DNA of 64,000 nucleotides from Flectobacillus sp. BAB-3569 (GTDB taxonomy: Bacteria; Bacteroidota; Bacteroidia; Cytophagales; Spirosomataceae). The stretch is from contig NZ_NJFZ01000035.1 of assembly GCF_002270355.1 (NCBI RefSeq), positions 99,215 through 163,214 on the forward strand. The letters run 5' to 3'. A program made the position numbers and the translations under genes. The notes under the pieces were generated by a model, which saw only the letters and a list, made by a program, of their open reading frames with translations, was not told the origin of the DNA and ran no database searches. Positions 21,087 through 29,281 of this stretch are shown piece after piece (position 1 is the stretch's first letter; every line of letters starts with the position of its first letter).

Positions 21087-22877
21087 TCAGAATGGTAATT
21101 CATCTTCAGGTTCGCCGATTTCTGGTGTACCTATGCTGGATGTTTGGGCTATCAATTTGTCCAACTCCAAAAAAACTTGCAAATTTAAAGGTAAAAAAGT
21201 TTTAGGATAACTCGTCAATGTCTGAACGGCATTTAGTATGCCTAAACTGTCTTTGTCGTCTGATTGATAGCACAAAACTGCTTCAAGTTTAGGAATGTTG
21301 AAGTGAATCTTGTCAATTCCTGCACTATTTAGAAGTTTCCAATTTGTTGTAATCATTCCTTTGGAATTTGAACTTCTATCATCTGTACCGTCTTTTAAGT
21401 ATAAATTATCTTGTTTTAAAGTGTTTTCATCTGGAAAAACAGAAAGTTTGGCTATGAAATCAGTGTCAAAATCCCAATCGTTAACTACGAAATAGTCTAA
21501 TCCAAAGTGCTTACATAACTCAATCAACAAATATGCTGTTGCTTTTCCGTGATGCACAACAAAAGCAATGTTTAAAAAACTAAGGTAGGTTTCTGCATAC
21601 TTCTTATCTCCTTTTGCTTTCTCAACTTCCTTTTCAATAGCAATTTTATAGGCTAAAATATCATTCGGGCCTTCTACTAATACAACTTTGCGACTAAACA
21701 AAATTCTATTTAAGTTTGGTTCGATTGACTTAATGTAACTATTGAAGTTAGCAAAAGATATAATTTCCTTTCCGTTATCGTCTGTTGGCATTGTATGCGA
21801 AAACTCACCAACATTGTTATACTTCTTAACAGTTTGCTTGCTTTGTTCGTCAAACTCTATCCGAATAACGCTTTTTGTATCAAAAATATCAACCATTCTA
21901 TCTGAATGGGTAGTGTAAATTACTTGATGTCCCTTTTCTGCTAAACTGCATAAAACTGTCTTGTAAAAATACTCTTGGTGGTTTTCGTGCAAAAAACTTT
22001 CAGGTTCTTCAAACAGAAACAAACACTTATCATCTCCATTTCTTTCTGCAATAGCCTGAATAACAGCCATTACAAACATTGAGACATAGCCATCTCCAAA
22101 GTGGTCAATGGGGATTAAATTTGCGTTGTTGCCATTCAAACCAACTTTAAAAATCATTTGTAGAAAAATATCTTCATAGTCGGGTAAACCAAATTTTACA
22201 TCACAACTATTATTTCGCAAATTGGTAGAATAGTTTTCCTTAATCTTATTTATAAAAGCACTAAGTTGTGAATTTTCAAGAACTTTATCGGTTGCCAATT
22301 CTACTTTATTTTCATAATCTTCTTGTTTGGCCGCCATTGAAGCATCAGTATCTACAATGCTTTTGATGTGTTTGGCTAAGAATGAATTCAAATTGCCCCA
22401 ACTTGTTTTTTGAGTTTTGATTTCATCTTTTATATTGTGAAAATTGATGTAGAAGATATTGTAATGCTTGTTCATTCCAAACATTGAAGGTTGCATTACC
22501 GATTTTAATTCGCTATCATCTATTTCAGTAGAAATTACATAACTTCCTGTTATACTCTTTGTTGTTCTATTTGTGCTACTGGCTCTGTCCCAATACTGAG
22601 GGCAATTAAAATCAGAACCTTGTAATTCAATTCGTATTCTAATATGATTGGCGTATTCTAAATTATGTAGATCATTTTTTTCAAATGTGTTTGTTTGAAT
22701 GTACTTATTACCAACTCCATATAGAATGCAATTCATGAGATTTGTTTTTCCTGAGTTGTTGTAACCAACAACCGCAATGGGCTTTTTGTAGTACTTGTTT
22801 GGAAATGTGAACTCTTGCTCTTCGCCAAATGAACGGTAGTTTCTAACCTTGATAGAGTTTATTCTTATTTCTGACAT
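21087..22877 (-). CDS. OLD-family ATPase-TOPRIM nuclease
   Basis: The start MSEIRINSIKVRNY at 22877 is used; the frame before it comes from the attC-like end. The ~596-aa protein has an ABC/SMC-type ATPase half with Walker A VVGYNNSGKTNL (residues about 37-48), Walker B CLFLFEEPESFLHE and a TTHSDRM switch. A TOPRIM half follows, with VVLVEGPNDI and VVNDWDFDTDF (E and DxD metal ligands). This is the layout of OLD and GajA nucleases in Gabija and related anti-phage systems. No UvrD-like GajB is present, so it may act alone. Confidence 0.8.
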   Translation of the reverse strand: MSEIRINSIKVRNYRSFGEEQEFTFPNKYYKKPIAVVGYNNSGKTNLMNCILYGVGNKYIQTNTFEKNDLHNLEYANHIRIRIELQGSDFNCPQYWDRASSTNRTTKSITGSYVISTEIDDSELKSVMQPSMFGMNKHYNIFYINFHNIKDEIKTQKTSWGNLNSFLAKHIKSIVDTDASMAAKQEDYENKVELATDKVLENSQLSAFINKIKENYSTNLRNNSCDVKFGLPDYEDIFLQMIFKVGLNGNNANLIPIDHFGDGYVSMFVMAVIQAIAERNGDDKCLFLFEEPESFLHENHQEYFYKTVLCSLAEKGHQVIYTTHSDRMVDIFDTKSVIRIEFDEQSKQTVKKYNNVGEFSHTMPTDDNGKEIISFANFNSYIKSIEPNLNRILFSRKVVLVEGPNDILAYKIAIEKEVEKAKGDKKYAETYLSFLNIAFVVHHGKATAYLLIELCKHFGLDYFVVNDWDFDTDFIAKLSVFPDENTLKQDNLYLKDGTDDRSSNSKGMITTNWKLLNSAGIDKIHFNIPKLEAVLCYQSDDKDSLGILNAVQTLTSYPKTFLPLNLQVFLELDKLIAQTSSIGTPEIGEPEDELPF

Positions 22878-22905
22878 TTCGGTTTGTTTTTCGTTTTTTA
22901 AAATA

Positions 22906-23030
22906 GCTCTCAACGTTTTGGCGCTTGGCGCGGTGGCATATTTTGGAGTACTAAACTATCTGCCAGCAACTTAACTTGATGTGAAGTACTAGGCATTAAA
23001 CTAGCTTTTTTACCAAACGCCTGTTAGCTG
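22906..23030 (-). repeat. attC-like site of the HEPN cassette
   Basis: On the minus strand it runs from CAGCTAACAGGCGTTTGGTA to CGCGCCAAGCGCCAAAACGT followed by TGAGAGC. AGGCGTTTGG pairs with CCAAGCGCC; flanking cores GCTAAC and GTTGAGAGC are intact. The first residues of the longest OLD frame are read from this end. Confidence 0.65.
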
Positions 23031-23063
23031 TTGGTGCTTCTGTTTGCCCGAAGATGTGTCGTT

Positions 23064-24560
23064 TCATGTTTCAGTTGTTTCATTGCCTTTGTGTAGTGAA
23101 GTAAACGGGTTGATAATTGGTATTTTTACCTTGTCGTCAATCAGTTTACTTAGTTTCGTGTCACTAGACTTGTCAATGAGTGAGTTGTCAATTAGCTTTA
23201 TTAACGCCTGCTTGTCTGCCGCCTTTTTTAATTGCAATGAAATGAGCAAACAAAGTCGGTTGTAATTAATAATCTCATGAGTATGCTGTCTTGCAAATTC
23301 AAGTAAGTTGTTGTCTTTGTCCTCTGGTTTTGAACCATGAACCAACTTACTCCTCAAGTTGTAAGCTGTTTTTACTTTTTCCGAAACTTCAAGTGAATTG
23401 AAACCAAACAATGAAAGAAGTTTAGCAACTCTCAATCTTATTTTGAATGTAATCTCTGTGCTTCCGTCACTTAACAATGCTTCCAAGGATGTCACTGAAG
23501 AAAGTATTTTGTAGGCATTTACTTCTGTTTTGAGAAGAGAATCGTTGTAACGGTGAAATGCTAAATCGTAAGAACTACCACTCAAATAATTTTTGTGAGA
23601 AATCTCCTTTAGTGCTGTTTTTACATTTTTGATAAATGTCCGCAGTATTTCTTCCTCGTCTTTTTTCAAGTAGAGTTTGTAACTACTCGTTTCTCTGTGT
23701 TCAACTTTGCCTTGCCAAAATTTATCCTGCGGTTGGTCTTTGTCTTCAGAAATTGAATGCTCAAAAATTGAAACAGGATTTACCGATTGATAAACTACTG
23801 TCAAGTCAGTTGGTTTTAGAAGCCGAAATACATTTAGCCACCGTTCAATTTGCTGTGGAATTTTTTCGGGATAAAGTCCGTTATCACGTCTATCGCCTGT
23901 GACAATAGAGAATGAAAGTATTGCACCTGCAATTAATTCTCTTCCTGTCATTCTATCAAACTCACTTATGTGTGTAAGTTTTGGTCGCACGTCAGCAAGT
24001 TGTTCTTTTGTTGGTCGTCTTAGAAAAACTCCTTGCTCAATTTCAATTTCGTCAGATTCAATATAAGTGTTTCCAAGCCAAAGATCAACATTCCAAGTAA
24101 CTGGTATATGACTTCGGTAAGATTCATACCCATCAATGAAAAGCTGAACATAAGAAGCTATATTGTCATGAGTGATTTGTCCGTTAGGAGATTCTTTTAT
24201 AATTAGTTGAAGAAAAGAGAAGAGTCCTACTCTTTTTACTTTATGTTCTGATGCTTTAAACTCATCCATTACTTGTTGTGCTGCTTCTTCAAACTCAGGT
24301 AATGTCTGTAATTCATTGTCTATGAACTTTACGAAGTCCTCACTACTCCACTCGTACAGGTCAAAGTATTTGAGTTTGCTCCAGTCGTAATGATAGGTTG
24401 CCATTAAATAGTCAACTGATGCAACAGGGAGATATTGATATGGGATTGCTTGAAGTTTTCCTTCATCTCTTTGCTTGATCGTCTTGTCAATTGCAGCTTT
24501 GCTTAATGCAAGTAACGCTTTAAAAAGATTGTCATTATAAACTGGTGTTTGTCGTTGCAT
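23064..24560 (-). CDS. ApeA-like HEPN-domain protein
   Basis: The 498-aa soluble protein has a helical C-terminal domain with AYNLRSKLVHGSKPED (Rx4H motif at about residues 422-427), the signature of HEPN RNases. The N-terminal and central part is mixed alpha/beta and includes LWLGNTYIESDEIEIEQGVF, like the N-terminal domains of ApeA-type defence proteins. HEPN toxins cleave tRNA or mRNA when triggered by phage. It forms its own cassette. An RNA-cleaving abortive-infection effector is likely but inferred. Confidence 0.65.
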   Translation of the reverse strand: MQRQTPVYNDNLFKALLALSKAAIDKTIKQRDEGKLQAIPYQYLPVASVDYLMATYHYDWSKLKYFDLYEWSSEDFVKFIDNELQTLPEFEEAAQQVMDEFKASEHKVKRVGLFSFLQLIIKESPNGQITHDNIASYVQLFIDGYESYRSHIPVTWNVDLWLGNTYIESDEIEIEQGVFLRRPTKEQLADVRPKLTHISEFDRMTGRELIAGAILSFSIVTGDRRDNGLYPEKIPQQIERWLNVFRLLKPTDLTVVYQSVNPVSIFEHSISEDKDQPQDKFWQGKVEHRETSSYKLYLKKDEEEILRTFIKNVKTALKEISHKNYLSGSSYDLAFHRYNDSLLKTEVNAYKILSSVTSLEALLSDGSTEITFKIRLRVAKLLSLFGFNSLEVSEKVKTAYNLRSKLVHGSKPEDKDNNLLEFARQHTHEIINYNRLCLLISLQLKKAADKQALIKLIDNSLIDKSSDTKLSKLIDDKVKIPIINPFTSLHKGNETTET

Positions 24561-24602
24561 TATTTGTCAAAACTGTTTGTTCAATGTCCTAAAATTTCAA
24601 GT

Positions 24603-24755
24603 TTGCACAGCCGTCATAGCATGACCGCCAAAGGTAGGTGTAGCAGGTGATGATATTTTAGTGCCCAAATTGTGCTACTGTATACTTTTGATTTATGTTT
24701 TACTGTTCAATAACTTCCGTTTTCCACTTGCCATAAACCTAATTTGGCGGCACTG
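24603..24755 (-). repeat. attC-like site of the GNAT cassette (less regular)
   Basis: On the minus strand the arms are GTGCCGCCAAATTAGG and CCTACCTTTGGCGGTCATGC. They pair imperfectly, but without clear AAC/GTT core sites at the ends. It sits directly after the stop of the extended GNAT frame. Spacing and arm sequence match the other sites, but the assignment is weaker. Confidence 0.45.
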
Positions 24756-24759
24756 TTTT

Positions 24760-25499
24760 TTATAAATCAAGCTCGGGCATTTTTTGGATTATAAGAAACC
24801 CTCCAAAATCTATCTTATCCTGTCCAAATAGTTTGACCTTTTCATCTTTAAATATCAAGTTACTATTACCCCACCTGATCCGCCAATTGTAATGACAAGG
24901 TTGAATTATTGGCTTTCCAAGTTCTCTTGTTCCATCTTTAAAACTTAAATTCCATTTCCAAGTAGATTTTACTTTTTGAGTACAATAAGGTTCATCGTTC
25001 CAAAGTTCAATATATTCACCTGTTATTTTTTTTGTACTTCCAAATGTGGGACTAATATTTTGAAAAGTTCTTTATTATCACTATTCCAACTGTAATGATT
25101 TGGAAAATCGGTAAATCCTAAATGTCGCCAAATGGGTTCAGATGATGAAGGCGAACATTGCAATTTAATAACATAAAAATTTTTAGAGATCAGTCGCTGT
25201 GTTAATTTTGAAACTAATTGTTTACATAACCCTCTGTTTCTATGTGTTGGCTTTATTTCAGTAATTTCAATTGTCGCAGTAAATTCAACATAATTAGACC
25301 ACGTTATAAATCCAACTGCTTGGTTGTCCTCCGAAATTATCGCCAATTTCTTCTCGTCGTATGAAGATTTGATAATATTCCAGTTGCAGTAAAACCCGTT
25401 TCCTGTTGAGTTTCTTTCATCTATTAACCATTTCTCAATTTCGTTCAGTTGGTCTAATTTAGGTTTAAACAAAATTTTAATTTTAGGCTTCTGTCTCAT
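24760..25499 (-). pseudogene. GNAT acetyltransferase with 3' extension in another frame
   Basis: The first frame (25023-25499, 158 aa) is a GNAT domain: QAVGFITWSNYVEFTATIEI, the acetyl-CoA loop THRNRGLCKQLVSKL, and a final IKLQCSPSSSEPIWRHLGF. It stops in CAAAAAAAATAA. One added A, or a -1 slip on A AAA AAA, leads into an open frame of about 90 codons (ITGEYIELWNDEP ... FLIIQKMPELDL) ending at 24760, exactly before the attC-like site. This fits a frameshifted two-domain protein or programmed frameshifting. It is the first cassette of array 2. Confidence 0.6.
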
Positions 25500-25542
25500 T
25501 CTTGTATGTCTGTATTTGTATGGTTATCATAACATTACCGCC

Positions 25543-25690
25543 AACGATTATACAAATGCAATATAATTGAATTTTATTTCGCCTATCCAACCTATTTGTC
25601 GTAAAAACGAATATTTGGCAAGAAGTAAGTGTTTTTTAACTAAAATCAATATACGTTATTTACCAAAGGTATATCTGTACAATAAAACCT
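25543..25690 (-). promoter_or_regulatory. attI-like leader 2
   Basis: The block matches 16182-16320 with an identical core around ATTGAATTTTATTTCGCC and a conserved end TATAATCGTT, after which sequence GGCGGTAATG unique to array 2 begins. A TACCTTTG on the minus strand at 25663-25670 matches the Bacteroidota -7 consensus TAnnTTTG. It is placed to transcribe the array; no good -33 partner is seen. Confidence 0.65.
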
Positions 25691-25717
25691 TAATATAAAG
25701 CCTACTTTACTTGATTA

Positions 25718-25918
25718 TTACCTACAATGTTCCAAAATCCAGTTATTGAGTATTTTAATATGTGATAACATTTCCATGTCTTCTTCGATGTAAGGTAGTT
25801 CCTCTGGGACATTATCAGAACCAGCAATCGTATCTTCAAGCCCGTATTGAATTTTAAATGTACATTTTTCAAAGATTTTCAAAAACATTAACTTTTCAGC
25901 TTTGGTGAGTTTCGCCAT
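25718..25918 (-). CDS. small hypothetical protein, 66 aa
   Basis: A small soluble protein starting MAKLTKAEKLMFLKIFEKC with an acidic middle (PEELPYIEEDMEM). It is preceded at 17 bp by the first site of motif triplet 2, so it starts a control unit of the element. It is the last element gene before the array leader. Function unknown. Confidence 0.5.
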   Translation of the reverse strand: MAKLTKAEKLMFLKIFEKCTFKIQYGLEDTIAGSDNVPEELPYIEEDMEMLSHIKILNNWILEHCR

Positions 25919-25934
25919 CTACTGGTGAATTAAG

Positions 25935-26052
25935 TTGCTACCAATTTGCGGAGCTCTACGTTATGGTCGCAGAGCTGATCCGTTTGAAATTGGTAGCAAG
26001 AATGAAGTAAAATCGTCTAAAGTAGATACTTGCTTGGTACTATTGCTACCGA
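25935..26052. promoter_or_regulatory. motif triplet 2: three TTGCTACCAA-type sites
   Basis: TTGCTACCAA lies at 25935-25944, its inverse TTGGTAGCAA at 25990-25999 and TTGCTACCGA at 26043-26052. Start distances are 55 and 53 bp. An imperfect inverted repeat (GGAGCTCTACG ... CGCAGAGCTGATCC) sits between the first two. The site order and orientation match triplet 1. Confidence 0.65.
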
Positions 26053-26408
26053 AAATTCTTACTGTGTAGAATATTCGCATTGTAGATTACCGCATATTTT
26101 ATGAACCAGTATACCATAAAGAATGGAGACCAGATATAAATAGTTAGTCCAATAAAGTGCCCTATCATTTTACTTTGATTTGGATAGTCGAAAAATGGTT
26201 CTATACTTTCGACTTCCACACCAGACACTTGTAAAAGCCAAATGAATGGCTCACAAACTATACCTACAATGCTTAAAAGCACCAACATAGGCAATGGGAA
26301 AAATGTAAAGGCAATAAGTAAAATACAACCATACAGAAAAATGAATGGAGATAATATTACCCTGAGCAACAACTTGCCTGTACTTTGGTACGATTGCTTA
26401 TTTGTCAT
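26046..26408 (-). CDS. membrane protein, 120 aa
   Basis: The start MTNKQSYQSTGKLLL at 26408 directly follows the upstream stop; a longer frame to 26486 overlaps it. There are three hydrophobic segments: ILSPFIFLYGCILLIAFTFF, LPMLVLLSIVGIVCEPFIWLL and IGLTIYIWSPFFMVYWFIKY. It is probably an inner-membrane protein of the element. No family was recognised. Confidence 0.5.
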   Translation of the reverse strand: MTNKQSYQSTGKLLLRVILSPFIFLYGCILLIAFTFFPLPMLVLLSIVGIVCEPFIWLLQVSGVEVESIEPFFDYPNQSKMIGHFIGLTIYIWSPFFMVYWFIKYAVIYNANILHSKNFR

Positions 26409-26409
26409 T

Positions 26410-26859
26410 CTATTTCGCTTGTGTTTTTTTCCTATCTGCTTTAATGTACTCTTTAAAGACCTTTTCAGCCGATTTTTCAATTTCAAGCAATATCTTACTC
26501 AGCGTTTCTGCATAAACATACTCAATTCTCCAAGTTTCTTCATGAATTGACCAAGAAACAGGTTTGTTATTTTCGTATATAAAACACTCGGCTTCTGGAA
26601 TGAAAACTTCTGCAAGGAGTCCAAACTTTCTGAAATCTACGAGTGCGTCTAGTAGTTCATGTTTATCTTTATAGTCATTGAAATGCGCTGAATGATATAT
26701 TGCTGGAAAACATTTCTCAAAATCAGAATCATCCATATCATCATGCAATAAATCCTTTAAATCACTATTTTCCAATGAGCCAGCAATCCAGTAAAGTTTA
26801 TTGATTTTAGCTCCATAGGCTTGTTCAAATCTATCGAACGCTTCTTGATTATTTTTCAT
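26410..26859 (-). CDS. hypothetical acidic protein, 149 aa
   Basis: A soluble protein (MKNNQEAFDRFEQAYGAKIN...) rich in aromatic and acidic residues, with LLHDDMDDSDFEKCFPAIYHSAHF in the middle and a lysine-rich end (EYIKADRKKTQAK). It overlaps the upstream gene by 11 bp and is followed at 1 bp by the membrane-protein gene, indicating one operon. Function unknown. Confidence 0.5.
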   Translation of the reverse strand: MKNNQEAFDRFEQAYGAKINKLYWIAGSLENSDLKDLLHDDMDDSDFEKCFPAIYHSAHFNDYKDKHELLDALVDFRKFGLLAEVFIPEAECFIYENNKPVSWSIHEETWRIEYVYAETLSKILLEIEKSAEKVFKEYIKADRKKTQAK

Positions 26860-27178
26860 TTTGTTCTGCTTGAGTTTCTTTCTTGTTTACTTCAGTACAT
26901 TCTGGAAATAGTATTTCTGTGAGTTCGTGATAAATTTCATTTACTCTCTTTTCCAGTTTTTCTTTCTCAAGACGGAGTCGCTTAATTTTTAACTCAGTTG
27001 GTTCTATCCATTCGTAGCTTCCCTCTGCAAAGCCTTTTGAATAATGCTCGGCTTCTTCTTTTTTTAGGAATTGTTGCCCACCAAGAAGTGTAAACACATC
27101 TTGTTTTTCGTCTGACCACTCGACATACGCCCAAAGGTATGTCTGTGAGTGCTGTCTAACTTTTCTGTGTATTGCCAT
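26849..27178 (-). CDS. small hypothetical protein, 109 aa
   Basis: The start MAIHRKVRQHSQTYLWAYVE is preferred; a second ATG 12 bp upstream is possible. A beta-prone N-terminal half is followed by a long charged helix (LKIKRLRLEKEKLEKRVNEI) and a Lys/Glu tail. It overlaps the downstream gene by 11 bp. A protein-protein interaction role is plausible; no family was recognised. Confidence 0.5.
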   Translation of the reverse strand: MAIHRKVRQHSQTYLWAYVEWSDEKQDVFTLLGGQQFLKKEEAEHYSKGFAEGSYEWIEPTELKIKRLRLEKEKLEKRVNEIYHELTEILFPECTEVNKKETQAEQNEK

Positions 27179-27237
27179 TTTTATTATCAACCATTGGTTA
27201 GTCCTGTAGAGTGGCTGAGTTCTACAGGGTGTTTAGA

Positions 27238-27711
27238 TTATAAATCGTCCTTAAAATTTTCTTCGATAAATGATTGTTGGAAAACATCCAAGTATATTTC
27301 ATCCAATTCATCAAACTCTCCAAATTCGTGCTTATAGCCATACTTGTGGTTGTTGTACCAATTCTCAAAGGTCAGGGCTGTAAGTGACGGTTTCCATTTG
27401 GATATTTCACTACTGAGTCTAGCGTGCAAGTTTTCGAATATTGGTTCTCCAAGTGTGGAAAGTGCATTTGAGAGCGCCATCGCTTCATGGATTTGAAATT
27501 TCATTATACTGGCGCCATAGTCAGATTCTTTGTATTCATACTCAAAATGTGAATGGAAGAGAGAAGCAACAATCAGGCTTGGGTCAAGTATCCAGAATGA
27601 TGTTGAATTCTGCTTTCTATAATAAGCCTCTGTCATTCTCTTTTCACGATGAGTATAAGCCCTGAGGGCATTATACTCATGAAAGTTTATCATTATGCCT
27701 ACTCGTTTCAT
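27238..27711 (-). CDS. hypothetical protein, 157 aa
   Basis: The start overlaps the upstream stop as ATGA, so translation is coupled. The soluble protein begins MKRVGIMINFHEYNALRAYT. It has a helical middle (IHEAMALSNALSTLGEPIF) and an acidic, aromatic C-terminus (GEFDELDEIYLDVF). It lies in a run of small element genes with no recognised function. Confidence 0.5.
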   Translation of the reverse strand: MKRVGIMINFHEYNALRAYTHREKRMTEAYYRKQNSTSFWILDPSLIVASLFHSHFEYEYKESDYGASIMKFQIHEAMALSNALSTLGEPIFENLHARLSSEISKWKPSLTALTFENWYNNHKYGYKHEFGEFDELDEIYLDVFQQSFIEENFKDDL

Positions 27712-27893
27712 AGGTCAATGATTTCGCAAGTGTCATCCACATAGAATATCCAATCGTCACCAGCCTGATCAGTGTAGTACACTCTATTTCGTAGGTCGTT
27801 TGCTTCGCCCACATAAGTTCCACCTACTTGGATATCTGAATTGGTACTTCTTTTGCCTTCAATGGCAAGTACTCTAAATCTTACTGCGTCCAT
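27708..27893 (-). CDS. small beta-rich protein, 61 aa
   Basis: MDAVRFRVLAIEGKRSTN...GEANDLRNRVYYTDQ...WIFYVDDTCEIIDL looks like a compact beta protein of about 60 residues, possibly SH3-like. It is coupled by ATGA overlap to the gene downstream. Function unknown. Confidence 0.5.
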   Translation of the reverse strand: MDAVRFRVLAIEGKRSTNSDIQVGGTYVGEANDLRNRVYYTDQAGDDWIFYVDDTCEIIDL

Positions 27894-27925
27894 GATATTT
27901 TTGATTTGAATGTGATTGGTTTTTA

Positions 27926-28234
27926 CTACTTCTTTGGTGTCACTTTATTTGCAACTATCAGGAACTTGTTGAATCCTTCAATTGCTGAATGAAGCTCTTT
28001 GATTGTATCTGACTGCTCTTTTTGACTTTGTTCGCTCTCCTTTTTGAGCTTCTGAAGCTCGGCTCTTAGCTTGTTGTTTTCGATTTCTTGCCTTTTGTAG
28101 GTTCGAATGATATGCTGAACTGCTTTATTTGCTGAGTGGTTAAACTTTTGGCTCATGACCTCATTGATGATTTCAACGATATCCTGATTTTCTCGACTGT
28201 TCATATCTCGAAGGTTAATGATTTTGAGTTCCAT
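27926..28234 (-). CDS. small coiled-coil protein, 102 aa
   Basis: An N-terminal segment (NSRENQDIVEIINEVMSQKF, HSANKAVQHIIRTYKRQ) resembles a short DNA-binding or dimerisation module seen in plasmid mobilisation and partition proteins. A Lys/Glu/Gln coiled coil (residues 50-85) follows. The start is 2 bp below the nearest site of motif triplet 3. It may be a DNA-binding accessory protein or autoregulator. Unproven. Confidence 0.5.
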   Translation of the reverse strand: MELKIINLRDMNSRENQDIVEIINEVMSQKFNHSANKAVQHIIRTYKRQEIENNKLRAELQKLKKESEQSQKEQSDTIKELHSAIEGFNKFLIVANKVTPKK

Positions 28235-28235
28235 T

Positions 28236-28352
28236 TTGCTACCAATATTTGATTTATGAATTGCTGTTGAGTGATGTTAGAATACTTTTGCTACCAAAAA
28301 GGTATCTGCAGAGTGAAAAAATGATAGTTTTCCTGGTTTAAATTGGTAGCAA
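28236..28352. promoter_or_regulatory. motif triplet 3: three TTGCTACCAA-type sites
   Basis: TTGCTACCAA lies at 28236-28245 and 28288-28297, and its inverse TTGGTAGCAA at 28343-28352. Start distances are 52 and 55 bp. The sites fill the 118-bp gap between two minus-strand genes. All three copies are exact, supporting selection on the motif. Confidence 0.65.
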
Positions 28353-28727
28353 CTAGCGGACGCTTTTTTTGAGATTATTATGATAGGAAGCACGATGTTT
28401 TGAGTTGCAAAAAAGGCTTCCTTTTCGTTTGTCTTTTAGGTTTTCACCACAGAAGTGACATTGTCCGATTGGTGTTAGCTCTAAGTCAAGTGAGATCGTT
28501 TCTTCGTCAATGTCCTCTTGTTCTTCCTCTGCCTGATATTTTACTACGCCTTTATCAATTAAGTGGGAAAAATCAACGCCTAAATCCAAACAAAGAAATT
28601 GTAGCCTTATAGAATATTTAGATTTCTCTGTATTGTTTATACATCCAAGGTACTTACCGTAAGTGTAGATAATATCCTCACGTAGTTTGATAACTTGGCT
28701 ATTCGTCAATTGACTGAAATTATCCAT
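28353..28727 (-). CDS. small protein with C-terminal zinc finger, 124 aa
   Basis: The C-terminus CHFCGENLKDKRKGS, LFCNSKHRASYHNNLKK has the CxxC...Cx3H layout of a zinc finger common on small Bacteroidota mobile-element proteins. The N-terminal part is helical and acidic. It overlaps the gene upstream by 22 bp. DNA or RNA binding is likely; the target is unknown. Confidence 0.6.
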   Translation of the reverse strand: MDNFSQLTNSQVIKLREDIIYTYGKYLGCINNTEKSKYSIRLQFLCLDLGVDFSHLIDKGVVKYQAEEEQEDIDEETISLDLELTPIGQCHFCGENLKDKRKGSLFCNSKHRASYHNNLKKSVR

Positions 28728-28948
28728 TGTCCATCTTGAAGAGTTAAGGTTGCTGACTGAATGATTTTGTTCTTGCAGTCACTTTCTGAGTCCTTGAGAA
28801 AGCTTGAGTAATTTTGGGCACTCAGTCTGCTTGAAAAACTGATAATGTTACTTTGGTTTGAGAAATCGACATTAGCTTGTTGCTCCCAACGGTCTCTTAA
28901 CCTGATAAAAGTGATTCCTTTAGCTTTTGTGATGATGATGTAGTTCAT
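28706..28948 (-). CDS. hypothetical protein, 80 aa
   Basis: The start MNYIIITKAKGITFIRLRDR is preferred over an ATG 18 bp upstream. A beta-prone start is followed by a Ser/Asn-rich middle and a beta hairpin end (ATLTLQDGQWIISVN). It overlaps both neighbours slightly, so it belongs to the replication-region operon. Function unknown. Confidence 0.45.
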   Translation of the reverse strand: MNYIIITKAKGITFIRLRDRWEQQANVDFSNQSNIISFSSRLSAQNYSSFLKDSESDCKNKIIQSATLTLQDGQWIISVN

Positions 28949-29249
28949 GTGTAGATTGGGGTACATTGGGTTTAATTGTTCCTACGATATCCATGATGTC
29001 CATTTGGATGTTACCTTGAAACTGTTGTCTGGAAAGACCTAAGAAATCCGAAAGTCTCTTGACAATTTGCGTAGTGACATTCCTTTGTCCCCTGAGCATT
29101 TTTCGGATATTCGAATTATCTGTATTCTCTCCGTATCCAAGCTCCTCTCTGATGATGCTGTAGAGCTTTCTTCGCTCAGAAAGAGGCATTTGTTTGTATT
29201 TTCGCTTAATCTGGAGTGGAATTGTTGTAGGATTTTCAAAAGCCTTCAT
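28920..29249 (-). CDS. Xre-like helix-turn-helix protein, 109 aa
   Basis: Residues about 45-80 (NIRKMLRGQRNVTTQIVKRLSDFLGLSR) form a lambda-repressor-like helix-turn-helix. The N-terminus is basic, and the C-terminus carries HELHHHHKS, a natural histidine cluster. It lies between the replication-type gene and the zinc-finger gene and probably regulates this operon. Confidence 0.6.
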   Translation of the reverse strand: MKAFENPTTIPLQIKRKYKQMPLSERRKLYSIIREELGYGENTDNSNIRKMLRGQRNVTTQIVKRLSDFLGLSRQQFQGNIQMDIMDIVGTIKPNVPQSTHELHHHHKS

Positions 29250-29281
29250 GTGACCCGATATAAAGTGTTGTGACCCGTTTT

